From positions 1-29,513 of the forward strand of contig CALVLG010000003.1 in assembly GCA_944336815.1 (NCBI GenBank): a stretch of DNA of 29,513 bases. Direction: 5' to 3'. Numbering within the stretch: the stretch's first letter is position 1; each line of letters starts with the position of its first letter. The DNA comes from an uncultured Bacilli bacterium. GTDB taxonomy: Bacteria > Bacillota_I > Bacilli_A > RF39 > UBA660. Both the position numbers and the translations under genes were made by a program. The notes under the pieces are model-generated. The model was not told where the DNA came from, did no database searches, and worked only from the letters and a program-made list of their open reading frames with translations. Shown one piece after another: positions 20,076 through 27,099 of this stretch.

Positions 20076-21907
20076 TGGCTTTAACAAAGACAAAATTTTT
20101 AGAATACACAAGATGTCCTAAATATGTTTTTTTAGAAAAAATAAAAGAAAATTTTTTAAAACATGAAGAATCGGTTGAGGAATTAACGAAAGAAGAAAAC
20201 GAAAGTCATTTAAAAGAATTGTTTTCCCAGATGATTGAAAATAATGGGGAAACTTTTTTAAAAGAAAATAAACAACTTGAAGCAATGTTAGATTATTATA
20301 AACAAGTGGAAGTAGAAGCGGCCAAAATAAGTCAAAAATATTTTAAGGGTGAATTTGTTTTTGCTAAAGATACTAATGAACAAAAACGACTAGAGGTTAT
20401 ATATAAAAACGTTCCTCTTCTTTGTTTTGTGGATATTTATAATGAGAATGAAGAAGAAATTAATATTATTGAAGTTAAAGCAACAACTTCTAAAAAATAT
20501 TTAAAATTAAAGGCTGGGTATCCGAAAAGAGAAAAGGAAAGTATTTTTAAAAAAGAAGATAATTGTTATTTTTTAAAAGAAGATATTTTAAAGGATATTA
20601 GCGCTGAAATGCCATTAAGTGCTTATGAAAAAGAACGAAATAAATTGCTTGATCGTTTTTCATTGGGGGCTTATTTTTATGATTTAGCGTTTCAAAGATT
20701 TGTGATGGAAAAAACGAAGCCACATAAGAAGGTTCATTATTTTTTGGCCGTGTTAAACGATAAATATACTTTTGATGGTACTTATTTGGATGGAAAACCG
20801 AAGTATGAAAAAGATCAAAATGGTGAAGAGTTAATCGTGTTTTTTCAAGCTGATAGTATAACGGAAAGACTTCAAAAAATGATTGCTAAAGATTTGGATA
20901 ATCTTTTAAAAAATATCGAAAGTAAAGAAATGGTAGAGTGTCCGCTTTCGGCTGCTTGTGGGTACAAAACGCAGCAGGAGTGCAAATACTTTTCATCTAT
21001 TTGTGCTAATAAACTTCCTAAAATAAATAATGTCCTTTCTTATATGAATAATCCATTTGGGTTTACTAGGAAAGATGGGACAAAGTTAAAGGGATTAGAT
21101 TTGGTAAATGCAGGTTATTACGATCTACTAGATATTCCTGAAAGTTGGATTACGAAAGAAAATCATCGAATTCAAAGAAAGTGTTATCAAAATCATTGTG
21201 AATATATTAATAAAGCCAAAATTAAATGTGCTTTAGACTCTTTGGAATATCCAATATATCATTTGGATTTTGAAACATTTCCATGTCCTTTACCACGTTT
21301 TTTGGGTGAACACCCTTATACTCAGAGTCCTTTTGAATTTAGTTTGCATGTCGAAAGAGAACCGGGAGTTTGTGATAAAGAAAAAGATCATGTTGTTTTT
21401 TTGGCCAAAAGTATGCGTGATGAAAGAGAAGAACTTATTAAAACGTTGTTAAGTAATGTCAATGTTAATAAAGGCACTTTATTTGCCCAAAATGTAGCAT
21501 TTGAAAAAGGAAAAATTAAGGAATTGGCGGCGATTTTTCCTAAGTATCATGATGATTTAATGAAACTTTATGCTCGAGGTTTTGATTTGTTATGGATTGT
21601 CAATAATAAAGAAGATTTTTATAAAACTAAAGGGTTTGATGAAAAAGATTATTCGTCGTGTAATTTTTATGATGAAAGATTAAGTGGTTCTTATTCAATT
21701 AAAAAAACATTGCCCGTTTTTTCCTCTCTTTCTTATCAAGATTTAGAAGTTAAAAATGGAACAGAAGCGATTATTGTTTATGCTAATTATCCAAAAATGA
21801 ATAAAAAAGAATTTGCTAAAAATTACAAAGCTTTAGTTACTTATTGTACTCAAGATACATGGGCGATGGTTGAAATATTAGATGCTTTACGTCAAAAAAT
21901 TAAGTGA
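20075..21907 (+). CDS. DUF2779-type nuclease protein (RecB/Cas4-like plus 3'-5' exonuclease-like)
   Basis: 610 residues. The first half looks like a Cas4/RecB nuclease: Cys14 in YTRCPKYVFLE, then D120 and E133-V-K135 (D...E-x-K), then Cys289, 295, 303 and 310, which with Cys14 could hold an Fe-S cluster. The second half is DUF2779-like with an RNase H-fold start (HLDFETFPCPLPRF, D398 and E400) and a late TQDTWAMVEIL acid typical of DEDD exonucleases. Such proteins occur in Mollicutes and low-GC Gram-positives; their role is unknown, and DNA or RNA end processing is likely. It is translationally coupled to the pilin-like gene by an ATGA-type overlap (TAATG). Confidence 0.7.
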   Translation: MALTKTKFLEYTRCPKYVFLEKIKENFLKHEESVEELTKEENESHLKELFSQMIENNGETFLKENKQLEAMLDYYKQVEVEAAKISQKYFKGEFVFAKDTNEQKRLEVIYKNVPLLCFVDIYNENEEEINIIEVKATTSKKYLKLKAGYPKREKESIFKKEDNCYFLKEDILKDISAEMPLSAYEKERNKLLDRFSLGAYFYDLAFQRFVMEKTKPHKKVHYFLAVLNDKYTFDGTYLDGKPKYEKDQNGEELIVFFQADSITERLQKMIAKDLDNLLKNIESKEMVECPLSAACGYKTQQECKYFSSICANKLPKINNVLSYMNNPFGFTRKDGTKLKGLDLVNAGYYDLLDIPESWITKENHRIQRKCYQNHCEYINKAKIKCALDSLEYPIYHLDFETFPCPLPRFLGEHPYTQSPFEFSLHVEREPGVCDKEKDHVVFLAKSMRDEREELIKTLLSNVNVNKGTLFAQNVAFEKGKIKELAAIFPKYHDDLMKLYARGFDLLWIVNNKEDFYKTKGFDEKDYSSCNFYDERLSGSYSIKKTLPVFSSLSYQDLEVKNGTEAIIVYANYPKMNKKEFAKNYKALVTYCTQDTWAMVEILDALRQKIK

Positions 21908-21940
21908 TTGTCAAAATGTTGTCAAAAAAAAGTAAAATGG

Positions 21941-21970
21941 TTGTATGAAGAAATAAAATTATCGTATGAT
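21941..21970 (+). promoter_or_regulatory. Promoter of rpoZ
   Basis: TTGTAT (21941-21946), 18-bp spacer, TATGAT (21965-21970). Confidence 0.5.
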
Positions 21971-21994
21971 ATTAACGTAAGGACGTGATAAAAC

Positions 21995-22207
21995 ATGTTA
22001 TACCCTTCTATTGATAAGTTATTAACCATCGTTGATTCTAAATACAAACTTGTGCATGTTGCTTCAATAAGAAGTAAACAAATGTTAGAAAATAATCATT
22101 TTCAAATGGCAGAGAGTGAGTATAAAAACAAAAGAACGATTGGTCGAGCTTTAGAAGAATTAGATAAAGGACTTATTAAAGTGATTTCTAATGGAAGTCA
22201 AAAATAA
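21995..22207 (+). CDS. rpoZ: RNA polymerase omega subunit
   Basis: 70 residues. The start MLYPSIDKLLTIVDSKYKLV and the NKRTIGRALEELDKGLIKV end match omega, a small subunit that helps fold the beta' subunit. The middle RSKQ and short acidic loop are slightly unusual, but the order is preserved. It is not next to gmk as in Bacillus. AAGGACGTG precedes the ATG. Confidence 0.85.
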   Translation: MLYPSIDKLLTIVDSKYKLVHVASIRSKQMLENNHFQMAESEYKNKRTIGRALEELDKGLIKVISNGSQK

Positions 22208-22298
22208 GTTCTTTTCTTATGCTAAATTTTTAAAAGGGTGACAAAGAAACAGCCAAAATTTTGGAAATTTCATAAAATACTCATGGAAGGTGATAAAT

Positions 22299-23075
22299 AT
22301 GAGTCGAGTTTTATTAGACGCGGAAAATCAAATTACGAATGGGTATCGGAAGAATGTTCATGAGGCTGTTGATGTGGTAAAAAAATGGTATCAAGCTGAT
22401 ACTATTATTGCCCATAGCGATGGAACTGTTGTTTTAGCCGTCACTGGCAAGAAAAATAATCCAGGGTCAACCGGTAATGAAAGTTATGGTAACTTTGTTA
22501 AAATAAAACATGATGATGGATATTACACTTTATATGCCCATTTAAAAGATGTTTATGTTTCTAAAGGTCAAAGAGTGTTACGGGGTGAAAAAATTGGCTA
22601 TATGGGTAATACGGGTAATGCTTATGGAGTACATTTACATTTTGAAGTGCGTAATCCAAGAGATCTTAGAATAGATCCAACCCCTTATTTAGATGCTGAT
22701 TTGCCATTTGAAGAAAGAAGTCTTACTTATCAGGCTTATGATAATGTCAAAAAATATTGGCTTCCCAATGTGAAAGTTGGTGATGGTGATTATGCTGGTA
22801 ATTTTGGTAATCCAATCGGCGGGATTTATTTAGATAAGTACCGGATGCGTGTTCATGATATGAAAAAGGGTTACTGGCTTCCTTGGGTAGAAAATCGAAA
22901 TGACTATGCCGGTAATTTAGGAAACGATATTGATGGAGTCCAAATTTATGATGTAACATATCGGGTTCATTTAAAAAATGGTGGCTGGCTTTCATGGGTT
23001 AGTAAGGTTGATGATACCAATAATGGCTATGCTGGCATTTATGGACGAGCAATTGACGCGATTGAGATAAAATAA
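22299..23075 (+). CDS. M23 metallopeptidase with C-terminal ChW-like repeats
   Basis: 258 residues. The LytM-type M23 domain has the zinc ligands H21-x3-D25 and H112-L-H114, plus His81 in YAHL. After about residue 140 three imperfect repeats of about 38 residues follow, with W-L-P/S-W-V and D/G-YAGN-x-G-N-x-I-x-G motifs. These resemble clostridial hydrophobic (ChW) repeats, which bind cell walls. There is no signal peptide or membrane helix. This layout is normal for phage endolysins released through a holin, or for enzymes used after lysis. No phage genes are near. The ATG at 22299 follows GGAAGGTGAT. Confidence 0.75.
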   Translation: MSRVLLDAENQITNGYRKNVHEAVDVVKKWYQADTIIAHSDGTVVLAVTGKKNNPGSTGNESYGNFVKIKHDDGYYTLYAHLKDVYVSKGQRVLRGEKIGYMGNTGNAYGVHLHFEVRNPRDLRIDPTPYLDADLPFEERSLTYQAYDNVKKYWLPNVKVGDGDYAGNFGNPIGGIYLDKYRMRVHDMKKGYWLPWVENRNDYAGNLGNDIDGVQIYDVTYRVHLKNGGWLSWVSKVDDTNNGYAGIYGRAIDAIEIK

Positions 23076-23094
23076 GAGGATTGCCTCTTTTTTT
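23075..23094 (+). terminator. Intrinsic terminator of the M23 gene
   Basis: AGAGG (23075-23079), loop ATTG, CCTCT (23084-23088) and a T run. The stem overlaps the stop codon's last base. Confidence 0.85.
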
Positions 23095-23167
23095 CTTTTT
23101 AAAACGGCTTTTTTGGTGATAAATTAAGAAAAAAATGCTAATTTGGCTCTTTTTTTGTCAAAATCAC

Positions 23168-23196
23168 TTGCGCGACCCTAAATTCTATGATAATAT
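23168..23196 (+). promoter_or_regulatory. Promoter of tRNA-Ala
   Basis: TTGCGC (23168-23173), 17-bp spacer ending in TGA, TAATAT (23191-23196). CGCGACCC in the spacer could be a GC-rich control element. Confidence 0.5.
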
Positions 23197-23209
23197 TAAT
23201 ACGTTCCAT

Positions 23210-23286
23210 GGGGGCTTAGCTCAGCTGGCTAGAGCATCTGCCCTGCACGCAGAGGGTCGCGGGTTCGAATCCCACAGCCTCCACCA
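23210..23286 (+). tRNA. tRNA-Ala (anticodon UGC)
   Basis: 77 nt with an encoded CCA. The acceptor stem GGGGGCT/AGCCTCC has one G-U pair, the anticodon stem TCTGC/GCAGA is perfect, and TGC is at 23244-23246. TTCGAAT is the T loop. Two oddities: position 33 is C instead of the nearly universal U (loop CCTGCAC), and the T stem GCGGG/CCCAC has a C50-A64 mismatch. The identity elements for alanine include G3-U70, which is present. A terminator follows. Confidence 0.93.
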
Positions 23287-23299
23287 AGAAGAGTATAAA

Positions 23300-23326
23300 A
23301 AGAGCTTGTGATGAGTTCTTTTTTTT
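23300..23326 (+). terminator. Intrinsic terminator after tRNA-Ala
   Basis: AAGAGCT pairs with AGTTCTT (one G-U) around TGTGATG, followed by at least six T. Confidence 0.75.
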
Positions 23327-23354
23327 ATCATAAAATAAAGAAAGGATGGTTAAG

Positions 23355-24239
23355 GTGGAGCCTGTTTATTTAACGAAAGAAGATGTTAGAAATTTAACCG
23401 CCAAAAAAATTGCCCATGGGCGGGAAGGTAATATATATCGCGTAAAACGTGGTGTTTTATATAAAATTTATCATGCGCCTGAAGGTGTTTTTAAGACAGG
23501 AATGACACCTATTTATGATAGTGAAGGGGTTAATATTACTGATTATAAACAATTTAGACATCAACATATAGGACCTAAAACATTAAGGTATATGGATAAC
23601 GAAGGAAACCGTATTCCTAAAGAAGAAGCCTTATTTAAAGCTATCGAACGGCAAAAATTTATTACAATGAGTGATTTACCTAAAAATGTTATATATGTTG
23701 ATAATAAAATTAAAGGCTGCGTTTTAAAAGAGCATTATCCAGCTTGGCAAATTCATGTTATTGAATCATTGCCTTTACCAATTAGAATTAAAATATTAAA
23801 AAAATTATTAATAATGGTTAAAGAACTTTTAGAACATAATATTTATCCGGTTGATTTAGCCCAGATACCAACGGTAGAATATCCTTATACTAATGTATTA
23901 TTTTCATGGCCTTTTGAGCCTAAAATTATTGATTTAGATGGTGAATCAACAGTTTATACGGAATATTTTTCCCAAAAATATTATGACAAAGCAGTGATAA
24001 ATTATAATCAATTATGTATTGAAATATTAACGCATATCGATTCTGAAAAAATGTTAGAAGAAATTGGTAATTGTTCTTTATCTTTTGAAGATAGTGTGAA
24101 GATATATTTACAAAAAATAAAAGAAGAAAGTCATTTGGACTTTCCAGCAGAAATGTTAGCTAGTTTTTTAAAAGATACTTTAACTTTAGAAGAAACAGAA
24201 AACTATTTAACAAGAATGTTAAAGAAAAGAAACTTGTAA
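23355..24239 (+). CDS. Protein-kinase-like fold protein
   Basis: 294 residues from GTG 23355 (an ATG at 23346 lies too close to the AAAGG site). Kinase-like traits: a glycine-rich loop AHGREGNIYRV early, an invariant-type Lys in LYKIYH, a hinge-like region, a catalytic-loop-like VDLAQ with N in YTNVLF, and IIDLDGES in place of DFG. The usual HRD motif is absent, so it is an atypical kinase or phosphotransferase (as in lipopolysaccharide kinase-like or aminoglycoside-type proteins) or a pseudokinase. No membrane segments. Its last 21 nt overlap tail-to-tail with yolD on the other strand. The substrate cannot be inferred. Confidence 0.55.
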   Translation: MEPVYLTKEDVRNLTAKKIAHGREGNIYRVKRGVLYKIYHAPEGVFKTGMTPIYDSEGVNITDYKQFRHQHIGPKTLRYMDNEGNRIPKEEALFKAIERQKFITMSDLPKNVIYVDNKIKGCVLKEHYPAWQIHVIESLPLPIRIKILKKLLIMVKELLEHNIYPVDLAQIPTVEYPYTNVLFSWPFEPKIIDLDGESTVYTEYFSQKYYDKAVINYNQLCIEILTHIDSEKMLEEIGNCSLSFEDSVKIYLQKIKEESHLDFPAEMLASFLKDTLTLEETENYLTRMLKKRNL

Positions 24240-24539
24240 AATTTGTTCGAAATAAAGAGAAAAATGATTTTGAAAAAATATTTGGGACGTTTTAGGATTT
24301 AAGAAAGTAATTAAGCCTTTAGCTTTTAAAATGCGCCCTTGATAATAGTAAGTAAGAATAATAGGGTTTTTAGTTCGATAAGCTTCTTTTAAGTTATTTT
24401 CAATTTCAATTTCTTCATCTTCACTTAATATAGGTTTAGATAAAAAGTTTCTTTTTTCGTTTAGTTCTTTAATAACTTCAGCTTGATGAAATAATGATTC
24501 AAATGGCTGCCATTTCTTTTGGTTGCGTTCTTTATTCAT
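24219..24539 (-). CDS. yolD: YolD-like protein
   Basis: 106 residues. The start MNKERNQKKWQPFESLFHQ with the K-W-x-P-F motif is the YolD-like signature; the rest is a charged helix followed by a strand-rich section (IILTYYYQGRILKAKGLI). YolD proteins are encoded beside UvrX-type polymerases and are linked to the UV/SOS response. The ATG at 24539 overlaps the end of the polymerase gene by 8 nt, so the two are one transcript and translation is coupled. The 3' end overlaps the convergent kinase-like gene by 21 nt. Confidence 0.8.
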   Translation of the reverse strand: MNKERNQKKWQPFESLFHQAEVIKELNEKRNFLSKPILSEDEEIEIENNLKEAYRTKNPIILTYYYQGRILKAKGLITFLNPKTSQIFFQNHFSLYFEQILQVSFL

Positions 24540-25782
24540 GATGACCACCAATCTTTTGGTTGCGATCTTTGATTGTAGAGTTTTCTAGTAAACTTGAAGC
24601 ATGTAATAAACTATTTTTACCGAAACGTTTATGAACTAGGTCAATGGCCTGGTTCATTTTTTCGCTTTTTCTTTTTTCTTCGTACGATTCAAATAAATTT
24701 AATTGCGATGCTTTTTTATCATTTAGTTGCCCTAAAGACAGGCTAACTTTTCGAATTGGCATATCTTTTTCATAAAACTTATCAAAGATATTTAAAGCTA
24801 GGGTTGTTAATAAAACGTGATCATCAGTGGCTTCGTTTAATTTAACTCGGTGATAAAAACTGTCATTTATTTCTTTGGCATAGCTAATTCCAAGCCCGAG
24901 GACGGATGTTTCTTTGTTTTGATCGCGAAGCCGATGACATAAAACTTCTAGCATTTCGGCAATAATTAAAAAAATTTCGTCATTATAATAATTTCTAAAT
25001 AAAACTTGGCTATGACTAAATGATTTTTCTTTGACTTCTTTATTAAAGTCTTTAATTCTTGACTCATCAATCCCATTGGCGTGTTCCCATAGCTCTTTAC
25101 CGATGATTCCAAATTTTTTTTGTAAGAAAGCTTGGTCTTGATGAGCTAAATCGCCAACCGTCTTAATGCCTAAGTTATTAAGCCTTTTTTCTAATCTGGC
25201 CCCGATTCCCCAAACTTTAGAAAGGGGAGTTATAGGCCATAATTTTAAAGGAATATCTTTTTCTTCCCATTTAGCAAGGCCATTTTTATATTTTTTGGCT
25301 TCTAAGTCCATGGCTAGTTTAGCTAACAACATATTCGGGCCAATTCCACAGGTGGCAGTTAGGCCGGTTTTTTGTTCAATGGTAGCTAAAATTTCGGCGG
25401 CTAGTTCATAATCTGTTTTTTGAAAATAATTTAGATAGTCAGTGACGTCTAAAAAGCATTCATCGATTGAATAAATATGGAGATCTTCAAAACTTACAAA
25501 GTCAGCATAGATGTTTATTACTTCCTTTGACTTAGCTATATATAAACTCATGCGGGGTGGGACAATTTGGTAAGTTATATTTTGGGGAATTTCAAAAAGT
25601 CTTGTTCTTCCTGGGATGCCTTTTTTTCGTAAATAAGGGCTTACAGCTAAAGTGATTGCCCCATTTCCTTGTTTTTTGTTCGCGACAACTAGAGGAGTAG
25701 TAAAAGGATCTAAGCCGCGTTCTACACACTCGACTGAAGCAAAAAAACTTTTTAAATCAATACATAAAATATGTCTTGGCAT
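24532..25782 (-). CDS. dinB: Y-family DNA polymerase (UvrX/DinB type)
   Basis: 416 residues. Catalytic acids: Asp9 in CIDLKSFFASVE, and Asp107-Glu108 in YSIDECFLDV. Helix-hairpin-helix thumb: KVWGIGARLEKRLNNLGI. Little-finger domain about 250-350. A beta-clamp-binding motif Q360-L-N-L-F364 is present. Error-prone lesion bypass. The paired YolD-like gene and the neighbour-type sequence suit the UvrX/YqjW subgroup. The promoter contains an SOS box identical to that of recA, so the dinB-yolD pair is very likely damage-inducible. Confidence 0.92.
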   Translation of the reverse strand: MPRHILCIDLKSFFASVECVERGLDPFTTPLVVANKKQGNGAITLAVSPYLRKKGIPGRTRLFEIPQNITYQIVPPRMSLYIAKSKEVINIYADFVSFEDLHIYSIDECFLDVTDYLNYFQKTDYELAAEILATIEQKTGLTATCGIGPNMLLAKLAMDLEAKKYKNGLAKWEEKDIPLKLWPITPLSKVWGIGARLEKRLNNLGIKTVGDLAHQDQAFLQKKFGIIGKELWEHANGIDESRIKDFNKEVKEKSFSHSQVLFRNYYNDEIFLIIAEMLEVLCHRLRDQNKETSVLGLGISYAKEINDSFYHRVKLNEATDDHVLLTTLALNIFDKFYEKDMPIRKVSLSLGQLNDKKASQLNLFESYEEKRKSEKMNQAIDLVHKRFGKNSLLHASSLLENSTIKDRNQKIGGHHE

Positions 25783-25796
25783 TTCCTCACCCCTTT

Positions 25797-25811
25797 AAAC
25801 GTTTGTTCGTA
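25797..25811 (-). promoter_or_regulatory. LexA-type SOS box of dinB-yolD
   Basis: TACGAACAAACGTTT on the minus strand, identical to the recA box at 18582-18596, just downstream of the -10 box at 25815-25820. Confidence 0.75.
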
Positions 25812-25814
25812 TAA

Positions 25815-25843
25815 ATTGTATCATATTAAAAATAATTAAACAA
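25815..25843 (-). promoter_or_regulatory. Promoter of dinB-yolD
   Basis: On the minus strand: TTGTTT (25838-25843), 17-bp spacer ending in TGA, TACAAT (25815-25820). It has the same layout as the prsA promoter. Confidence 0.7.
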
Positions 25844-25887
25844 TTGGTAATTCTTGGATTATAACAAATTTGTAAGAATGTTGGACT

Positions 25888-25915
25888 TTGAAAATAAAAT
25901 AAAGTGTGATAGAAT
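25888..25915 (+). promoter_or_regulatory. Promoter of the CDP-alcohol PT/HD gene
   Basis: TTGAAA (25888-25893), 16-bp spacer ending in TGA, TAGAAT (25910-25915), an extended -10. Confidence 0.55.
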
Positions 25916-25935
25916 GTTTTAGGGATAGTGAGTTT

Positions 25936-27033
25936 ATGAAAAAATTGCAAAAATATATTCCAAATATTTTAACAGCTAGTCGAATTGTTTTTACGCCGCT
26001 TGTTATATATTTAGGATTGTCAAATCAATATATACCTTTAATTATTGTGGCAATTATTATTGCTTTTACGGATTTTTTAGATGGCTTTTTAGCGCGACGT
26101 TGGCAGGTTGTAAGTGAACTTGGCGCTAGATTAGATGTAATCGGGGATAAGATGTTAGCGATTGGACTTTTAATTATTTTGATTTTAAAAAATCCAGCCT
26201 TTTTCTATGTTCTTATTTTAGAATGTGTAATAAGTGTTTTAAATTTATATTATTATTTTCGGAAAGGTATTGCTGCTTCTTTATTGGTTGGAAAGTTTAA
26301 AACCTGGATTATTTTTATCACTATTATTTTAGGTTTTGTTGGTTTAGTTGTTCCAGGAATATCCTTGCTTGTTAATATTTTTGTTTATTTGACGGCTATT
26401 TTACAAGTTATTACAGTTATTTCTTATTTTGTTTATGCAACGGGTAGTCAAAGCAAAAAAAAAACGGAAGAAAACCTGTTAGAATATTATAAAATTGTCC
26501 GGCCTTTACTACAAAATACGGAAGTGAAAAGAAGAAAAGATTTTCCTCATCATATTAATGAATCGGTGTATGCCCATGTAGTTAGAGTATCTTATGATTG
26601 TTACCGGATTGGTAAATTTTTACATTTGGATTATAAGAGCTTAGCTATCGCAGGTCTTCTTCATGATTTTTATGAGAAGCCCTGGCAATACGATAAAGAA
26701 AAGAAACCGTTTTTTAAAAATCATGCTTTTACTCATGCTAAAAATGCCGTTATGAATGCTAAAAAGATTTTTGGAACAGAAGTTATTACGCCTAAAATAG
26801 AGCAAATTATGATTACGCACATGTTTCCAGTAAATAAAAGAATTCCAAGAAGTAAAGAGGCTTGGTTACTTACTTTGGTTGATAAGGCTGATTCGATTGA
26901 TTTTATTTTGCATCCAATTGCTTTATATCGAATTTTTAGACATCGAGATTATCAAAAAACTAAAAAAGAAACTTTAAAAAAAATTCATCAAAAAATTGCT
27001 GAGTTTGAAAGAAGAGAAAGTGAAAAAGAATAG
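25936..27033 (+). CDS. CDP-alcohol phosphatidyltransferase fused to an HD phosphohydrolase
   Basis: 365 residues. Residues 1-170 form a PgsA-like membrane enzyme with a complete CDP-alcohol phosphotransferase signature (D46, D49-G50, A53-R54, G63, D67, D71). Residues about 200-340 form an HD domain with the metal ligands H214, H243-D244, H295 and D316, of the HDIG type often found as a separate protein in Firmicutes. The membrane part would make a phospholipid from CDP-diacylglycerol; the soluble part would hydrolyse a phosphate ester or nucleotide. A true pgsA exists at 17.9 kb, so this may make another lipid or be regulatory. ATG 25936 has AGTGAG upstream. Confidence 0.8.
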   Translation: MKKLQKYIPNILTASRIVFTPLVIYLGLSNQYIPLIIVAIIIAFTDFLDGFLARRWQVVSELGARLDVIGDKMLAIGLLIILILKNPAFFYVLILECVISVLNLYYYFRKGIAASLLVGKFKTWIIFITIILGFVGLVVPGISLLVNIFVYLTAILQVITVISYFVYATGSQSKKKTEENLLEYYKIVRPLLQNTEVKRRKDFPHHINESVYAHVVRVSYDCYRIGKFLHLDYKSLAIAGLLHDFYEKPWQYDKEKKPFFKNHAFTHAKNAVMNAKKIFGTEVITPKIEQIMITHMFPVNKRIPRSKEAWLLTLVDKADSIDFILHPIALYRIFRHRDYQKTKKETLKKIHQKIAEFERRESEKE

Positions 27034-27052
27034 TCAAATTATGTTAAGGTAT

Positions 27053-27081
27053 TTGCATTCTTTTTTTTTATTATGTATAAT
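27053..27081 (+). promoter_or_regulatory. Promoter of ftsK
   Basis: TTGCAT (27053-27058), 17-bp spacer rich in T, TATAAT (27076-27081). Confidence 0.65.
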
Positions 27082-27099
27082 GTTTATGGTGAATAGAGT

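Noticed and set aside
20075..21907. CRISPR-associated Cas4 and a hidden CRISPR locus
   Set aside because: The protein has Cas4-like traits, but no repeat array or other cas genes are in the window.
22747..22995. 82-codon His-rich minus-strand ORF inside the M23 gene
   Set aside because: It mirrors the ChW repeats on the other strand; no start signals.
27024..27070. Terminator between the CAPT-HD gene and ftsK
   Set aside because: AGAAT/ATTCT with a T run needs a loop of almost 30 nt and overlaps the ftsK -35; too weak to list.
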